Origin: Clostridia bacterium
Lineage (GTDB): Bacteria; Bacillota; Clostridia; Lachnospirales; Lachnospiraceae
DNA length: 64,000 nt
Reading direction: 5' to 3'
Assembly: GCA_910575625.1 (NCBI GenBank)
Contig: CAJTFD010000006.1
Coordinates: 1-64,000, forward strand
In this document: in pieces, positions 61,045 through 64,000 of the stretch
How the letters are laid out: each line of letters starts with the position of its first letter
Position numbering within the stretch: the stretch's first letter is position 1
Made by a program: the position numbers and the translations under genes
Notes under the pieces: model-generated
Told to the model about the DNA's origin: nothing
Databases searched by the model: none
What the model saw: only the letters and a program-made list of their open reading frames with translations

Positions 61045-61953
61045 TTATACCTTCAGATGCTTCCGCGTGGTAAACAGGCTGCCGAAAAATCCAATCCCCA
61101 TGCCCAGCGCCAGGCCCACCGGCAGCAGCACCTTGAACACCTGCCACACCGGCACGAACTGCAAGATCCCATCCAGGACCTTGAACCTCTCCAATATATG
61201 TATGATCACCTGGTTATACATGACATACAGCCCCGCCAGGGGGATCGCCGCCCCGATCAGACCCAGGATGATCCCTTCCAGCAAAAAGGGCGTCCGCACA
61301 AAGAGATCCGTGGCCCCGATCAGCTTCATGATCCCGATCTCCTCCCGCCGGATCGTGATGCCCGTGGAGATCGTATTGCTGATCAGGAAGATGGCCACCA
61401 CCAGTAAGATCGCGATGATCGCGATGGAGATCGTTCCCACCAGACGGTTGAAGCTGCCCAGCGTCCTGGCTGCGCTCTCCGACTGCCGGACCTCCCGCAC
61501 GCCTTCCAGTCCCTCGATGTAGGCGACCAGATCCCCCTGCTGCTCGATCTCTTTTACATAGACCTCGTAGTTGGCGGAATTGGCCAGCGGGTTATCGTCC
61601 TGGAAACCCTCCGCCGCCACTTTGGAATCCCCGAAATATTGATCCCGGAAGCCCTCCCAGGCTTCCTCCGCCGACACATACTTGACCTCGAGCACCTCCG
61701 GACGGCCCTCGATCCGCCGCCCCACGTCCTGGATCACCGCATCGCCCACATTTTCATCAAAAAGGACCGTGATCGGCACATCCTCCTCCACCCCTTTGAT
61801 AATGTGGTTTACATTGGTGACGATGGAATAGAAGATCCCGAATATGAAGATGCAGGCCGCCATCGTGACGATCGAGGCCAGGGAAAACATCCAGTTCCGG
61901 GCGATATTCTTAAACCCCTGTTTCAGCTCATAGGCAATCGTGCTAATCCTCAT
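61045..61953 (-). CDS. ftsX: Cell division ABC transporter permease FtsX
   Basis: 302 residues: four membrane spans (about 22-45, 175-200, 225-250, 272-295) and an extracytoplasmic domain (50-170) with ITVLFDENVGDAVIQDVGRR and KYVSAEEAWEGFRDQYFG. GITIRREEIGIMKLIGAT is the FtsX signature. Controls peptidoglycan hydrolases with FtsE. The start overlaps ftsE by 11 nt. Confidence 0.95.
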   Translation of the reverse strand: MRISTIAYELKQGFKNIARNWMFSLASIVTMAACIFIFGIFYSIVTNVNHIIKGVEEDVPITVLFDENVGDAVIQDVGRRIEGRPEVLEVKYVSAEEAWEGFRDQYFGDSKVAAEGFQDDNPLANSANYEVYVKEIEQQGDLVAYIEGLEGVREVRQSESAARTLGSFNRLVGTISIAIIAILLVVAIFLISNTISTGITIRREEIGIMKLIGATDLFVRTPFLLEGIILGLIGAAIPLAGLYVMYNQVIIHILERFKVLDGILQFVPVWQVFKVLLPVGLALGMGIGFFGSLFTTRKHLKV

Positions 61954-62629
61954 AGTGATACTCTCCTTCTCGCTCGTCGCTGATGATCACGCCCTTGCGC
62001 ATGGCGACTACACGCTTTTTCATGGCATTGACGATCTCCTTGTTGTGGGTGACTACCACCACCGTCGTCCCCCTGTCGTTGATCTCCTCCAGCAGACGCA
62101 TGATTTCCGCCGCGTTCTGCGGGTCCAGGTTCCCGGTGGGCTCGTCCGCCAACAGGATGTCCGGCCGGTTGACCAGTGCGCGGGCCAAGGCCACTCTCTG
62201 CTGCTCGCCCCCGGATAATTCTTTGGGACGGGCTTTGTATTTCTCCGCCAGCCCCACCAGGGTCAGCATCTCCGGCACCCTTTTGCGTATCACCCGGGTG
62301 GGACGCCCGATCACCCGCTGGGCGAAAGCCACGTTCTCATACACATTCCGGTCTTTGAGCAGACGGAAATCCTGGAAGACCACGCCCAGTTTCCGACGGT
62401 ATTTCGCCACCTGGCGGCGGCGCATATTCTTTAAGTTGACCCCGTTCACCATCACGGTCCCGGAGGTCGCGTCCAGCTCCTTCAACAGAAGTTTGATCAG
62501 CGTGGATTTTCCGGAACCGCTGTTCCCCACGATAAATACGAACTCTCCCTTGTCTATATGCAGGTTGGCATTCTTGACTGCCGGCTGCCCTTTGGAATAC
62601 GTTTTGCTCACATCTACCAAGTCGATCAT
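61943..62629 (-). CDS. ftsE: Cell division ATP-binding protein FtsE
   Basis: 228 residues: MIDLVDVSKTYSKGQPAVKN, Walker A GNSGSGKST, FQDFRLL, signature LSGGEQQRV, Walker B LLADEPTGNLD, H-loop VTHNKE. Start: ATG 62629 after GAGGAGGG. The frame stays open for 32 more codons upstream, but that stretch contains a terminator hairpin and has no ribosome site. Confidence 0.95.
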   Translation of the reverse strand: MIDLVDVSKTYSKGQPAVKNANLHIDKGEFVFIVGNSGSGKSTLIKLLLKELDATSGTVMVNGVNLKNMRRRQVAKYRRKLGVVFQDFRLLKDRNVYENVAFAQRVIGRPTRVIRKRVPEMLTLVGLAEKYKARPKELSGGEQQRVALARALVNRPDILLADEPTGNLDPQNAAEIMRLLEEINDRGTTVVVVTHNKEIVNAMKKRVVAMRKGVIISDEREGEYHYED

Positions 62630-62656
62630 GGTACCCTCCTCATGCAACGGCTTTTT

Positions 62657-62699
62657 AAAAAGGGCAGGCCCCTGCAGGCTTGCCTGCAGAGACTTGCCC
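62657..62699 (-). terminator. Terminator/attenuator in the ftsE leader
   Basis: Minus strand GGGCA...CTGCAGGC-AA-GCCTGCAG...TGCCC, a stem of about 18 bp with one mismatch and two wobbles, followed by TTTTT. It ends only about 27 nt before the ftsE ATG and lies downstream of the promoter at 62765-62793, so transcripts into ftsEX must read through it. Confidence 0.7.
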
Positions 62700-62764
62700 T
62701 CCCGGTCCAGATATCCGGCCCTCACCGTGGCTTTTCGTTATGTAAGACAGTTTTGTGTGATTTC

Positions 62765-62793
62765 TATGTAACAATATTTTAACATATTTTCAA
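62765..62793 (-). promoter_or_regulatory. ftsE: Promoter for the ftsEX transcript
   Basis: Minus strand TTGAAA (62788-62793), a 17-nt spacer and TACATA (62765-62770). An overlapping alternative is TTGTAT (62798-62803), 16 nt, TAAAAT (62776-62781). Either gives a leader of about 120-140 nt. Confidence 0.6.
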
Positions 62794-62812
62794 GAAAATA
62801 CAACACCTTTTT

Positions 62813-63901
62813 CTAATATTCCAGGGTTTCCATATATTTCATATAGCGCACCACCATCAGCGCGATCTTGAACGTGATCGCGTCCTCAAACACCCGCAGG
62901 TCCAGGCCCGTGCTTTTTTGCAGCTTATCCAGGCGGTATACCAGGGTATTCCTGTGGATATAGAGCTGCCGGGACGTCTCCGAAACATTCAGGCTGTTCT
63001 CGAAGAACTTGTCGATCGTAGTCAGGATCTCATCGTCGAAATCATCCGGGGATTTGCTCTCGAAGATCTCGCGGATGAACATCTTGCACAGCGGTATGGG
63101 GAGCTGGTAGATCAGCCGCCCGATCCCCAGGGAGCTGTACGCGATCACATCCCGCTCGCCGAAAAAGATCTTGCCCACATCCAGGGCCATGCGGGCCTCC
63201 TTGTACGACCGGGACACTTCCTTGAGTTCACGGACGATGGCCCCGTAGGCGATGTGGCTGCCGGACTGCTTATCCAGGCCCAGGGAATCCAGGATGCTCC
63301 GGGCCAGTTTATCCATCTCCTCATAGCCCTCGTCCTCGGCCAGCTCTTTTACGATGATGATGCTCTTCTCATCCACCGCCGTGATGAAATCACCGCTCTT
63401 GCCGTGGAACAGGGCTTTGACATTTTCCACGGAATGGTGTTCCTTGTCATGCAGGACTTCCAAGATGAACACGACCCTGCGCACGTCCGCCTCGATGTGG
63501 AGCTTCTTCGCCCGGTTGTAGATATCCACCAGGAGCAGGTTGTCGAGCAGCAGATTTTTGATGAAGCTGTCCTTGTCAAAACGTTCTTTATAAGCCACGA
63601 TCAGGCTCTGTATCTGGAACGCGGCCAGTTTACCGATCATGTAAGTATCTTCGTTGTCCCCATGCACCACCAGTATATAGTCCAGCTGGTTATCGTCACT
63701 GACTTTAAAATATTGATAACCTTTGATCAGCTGGCTCTCGGCCTGCGACTCTGCAAAGGCTTTCACTTCCACAAAAACAGAGACGTTCTCTGCAAATGTA
63801 GAAGCCAGGACTTTTCCTTTCACATCCATGATACACAAGTCTGTCCTCGATATTTCTTTTAATCCCTCAATCGTATTCTGAAGCACCTGATTCGATATCA
63901 T
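62813..63901 (-). CDS. CdaR/PucR-family transcriptional regulator
   Basis: 362 residues. The N-terminal ~110 residues resemble the sugar-diacid recognition domain (QVLQNTIEGLKEISRTDLCI, MDVKGKVLAST). A middle degenerate GGDEF-like domain follows (about 130-270), and a PucR C-terminal HTH (about 295-350: FFENSLNVSETSRQLYIHRN, then TLVYRLDKLQKSTGLDLR). The ligand is unknown. Adjacent to ftsEX and on the same strand; control of those genes is not implied. The region 63902-64000 holds its upstream DNA only. Confidence 0.9.
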   Translation of the reverse strand: MISNQVLQNTIEGLKEISRTDLCIMDVKGKVLASTFAENVSVFVEVKAFAESQAESQLIKGYQYFKVSDDNQLDYILVVHGDNEDTYMIGKLAAFQIQSLIVAYKERFDKDSFIKNLLLDNLLLVDIYNRAKKLHIEADVRRVVFILEVLHDKEHHSVENVKALFHGKSGDFITAVDEKSIIIVKELAEDEGYEEMDKLARSILDSLGLDKQSGSHIAYGAIVRELKEVSRSYKEARMALDVGKIFFGERDVIAYSSLGIGRLIYQLPIPLCKMFIREIFESKSPDDFDDEILTTIDKFFENSLNVSETSRQLYIHRNTLVYRLDKLQKSTGLDLRVFEDAITFKIALMVVRYMKYMETLEY

Positions 63902-64000
63902 CTTTTCACCTTCCGATCCCTTCTCTCTTTCCAGGCTCCTACAACAGTTTCTCTCCTATCATTCTAATACAAAATAGCCAAAAAAGAAAGTGGAAATCTT

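Noticed and set aside
62630..62725. 32-codon N-terminal extension of FtsE
   Set aside because: It would place the start upstream of a terminator hairpin with no ribosome site; FtsE homologues begin at MIDL-like sequence.
62657..62760. ftsE leader considered as a known riboswitch
   Set aside because: I checked by eye for guanidine-II, c-di-GMP, fluoride and SAM-type cores and found no convincing match.

Overview
The window looks like a chromosomal segment of a spore-forming Lachnospiraceae-type Clostridia. The evidence is a complete spoIIIAA-AH operon, dpaA/dpaB, gerW, remA next to gmk, an omega subunit with an acidic tail, and the rimO-pgsA-cinA order. From about 7.7 kb on the DNA is moderately GC-rich and nearly every gene lies on the minus strand, as expected for one replichore arm. 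The first 7.7 kb are visibly AT-richer and have the content of an accessory island.

Layout. (1) 1-7.7 kb, accessory: a partial IS701-family transposase, a secreted Ig-like protein with a Thr/Pro repeat linker and a broken C-terminus, an orphan HsdR-N nuclease-like protein, an XRE-HTH/ABC-ATPase fusion with an FtsX-like permease, and a CPBP membrane protease. (2) 7.7-19.5 kb, mostly core: two small conserved proteins, cinA, pgsA, rimO, rpoZ, gmk, remA, yicC, asnB, dpaB/dpaA, a Dabb protein and a chemoreceptor without a sensor domain. A 164-bp MITE-like element sits between pgsA and cinA and supplies the pgsA stop codon. (3) 19.7-20.3 kb: a small gene and a compact type I toxin-antitoxin candidate (34-aa hydrophobic peptide with an antisense RNA). 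(4) 20.4-37.2 kb: prfC, spoIIIAH-AA, phosphoglucomutase, an inserted HipA-like kinase module with gene debris, purine nucleoside phosphorylase, a heterodimeric ABC exporter, malQ and a small lipoprotein. (5) 37.4-43.8 kb, accessory: an AAA/PD-(D/E)XK protein with an altered Walker B, a frameshifted type III toxin (ToxN/AbiQ family) on a segment flanked by 12-bp direct repeats, a repeat-rich surface protein, an alpha/beta hydrolase and a DMT transporter. (6) 43.8-64 kb, core: a fold-III PLP-enzyme homologue lacking its PLP lysine, tRNA-Gly, rtcB, rpmB, gerW/ytfI, a NUDIX hydrolase, a PBP2/RodA pair, a U32 protein, zapA, ruvAB, ebsC, alr, degV, a C-terminal processing protease, ftsEX and a CdaR-type regulator.

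Functional themes are sporulation (engulfment channel, dipicolinate synthesis, germination protein), envelope growth and division (PBP2/RodA, ZapA, FtsEX, Alr), translation and RNA upkeep (RimO, PrfC, RtcB, L28, YicC) and several small selfish or defence-like modules. Two interspersed repeat families are visible: the MITE ends (three sites) and a family carrying the ACTGTGAAAGTCCC core or a linked second block (four sites).

The best candidates for a second look are the type III TA insertion with its 1-nt frameshift, the type I TA locus, the HTH-ABC fusion module, the lysine-less decarboxylase homologue and the two repeat families. All family assignments come from reading motifs in translations; no database search was run.
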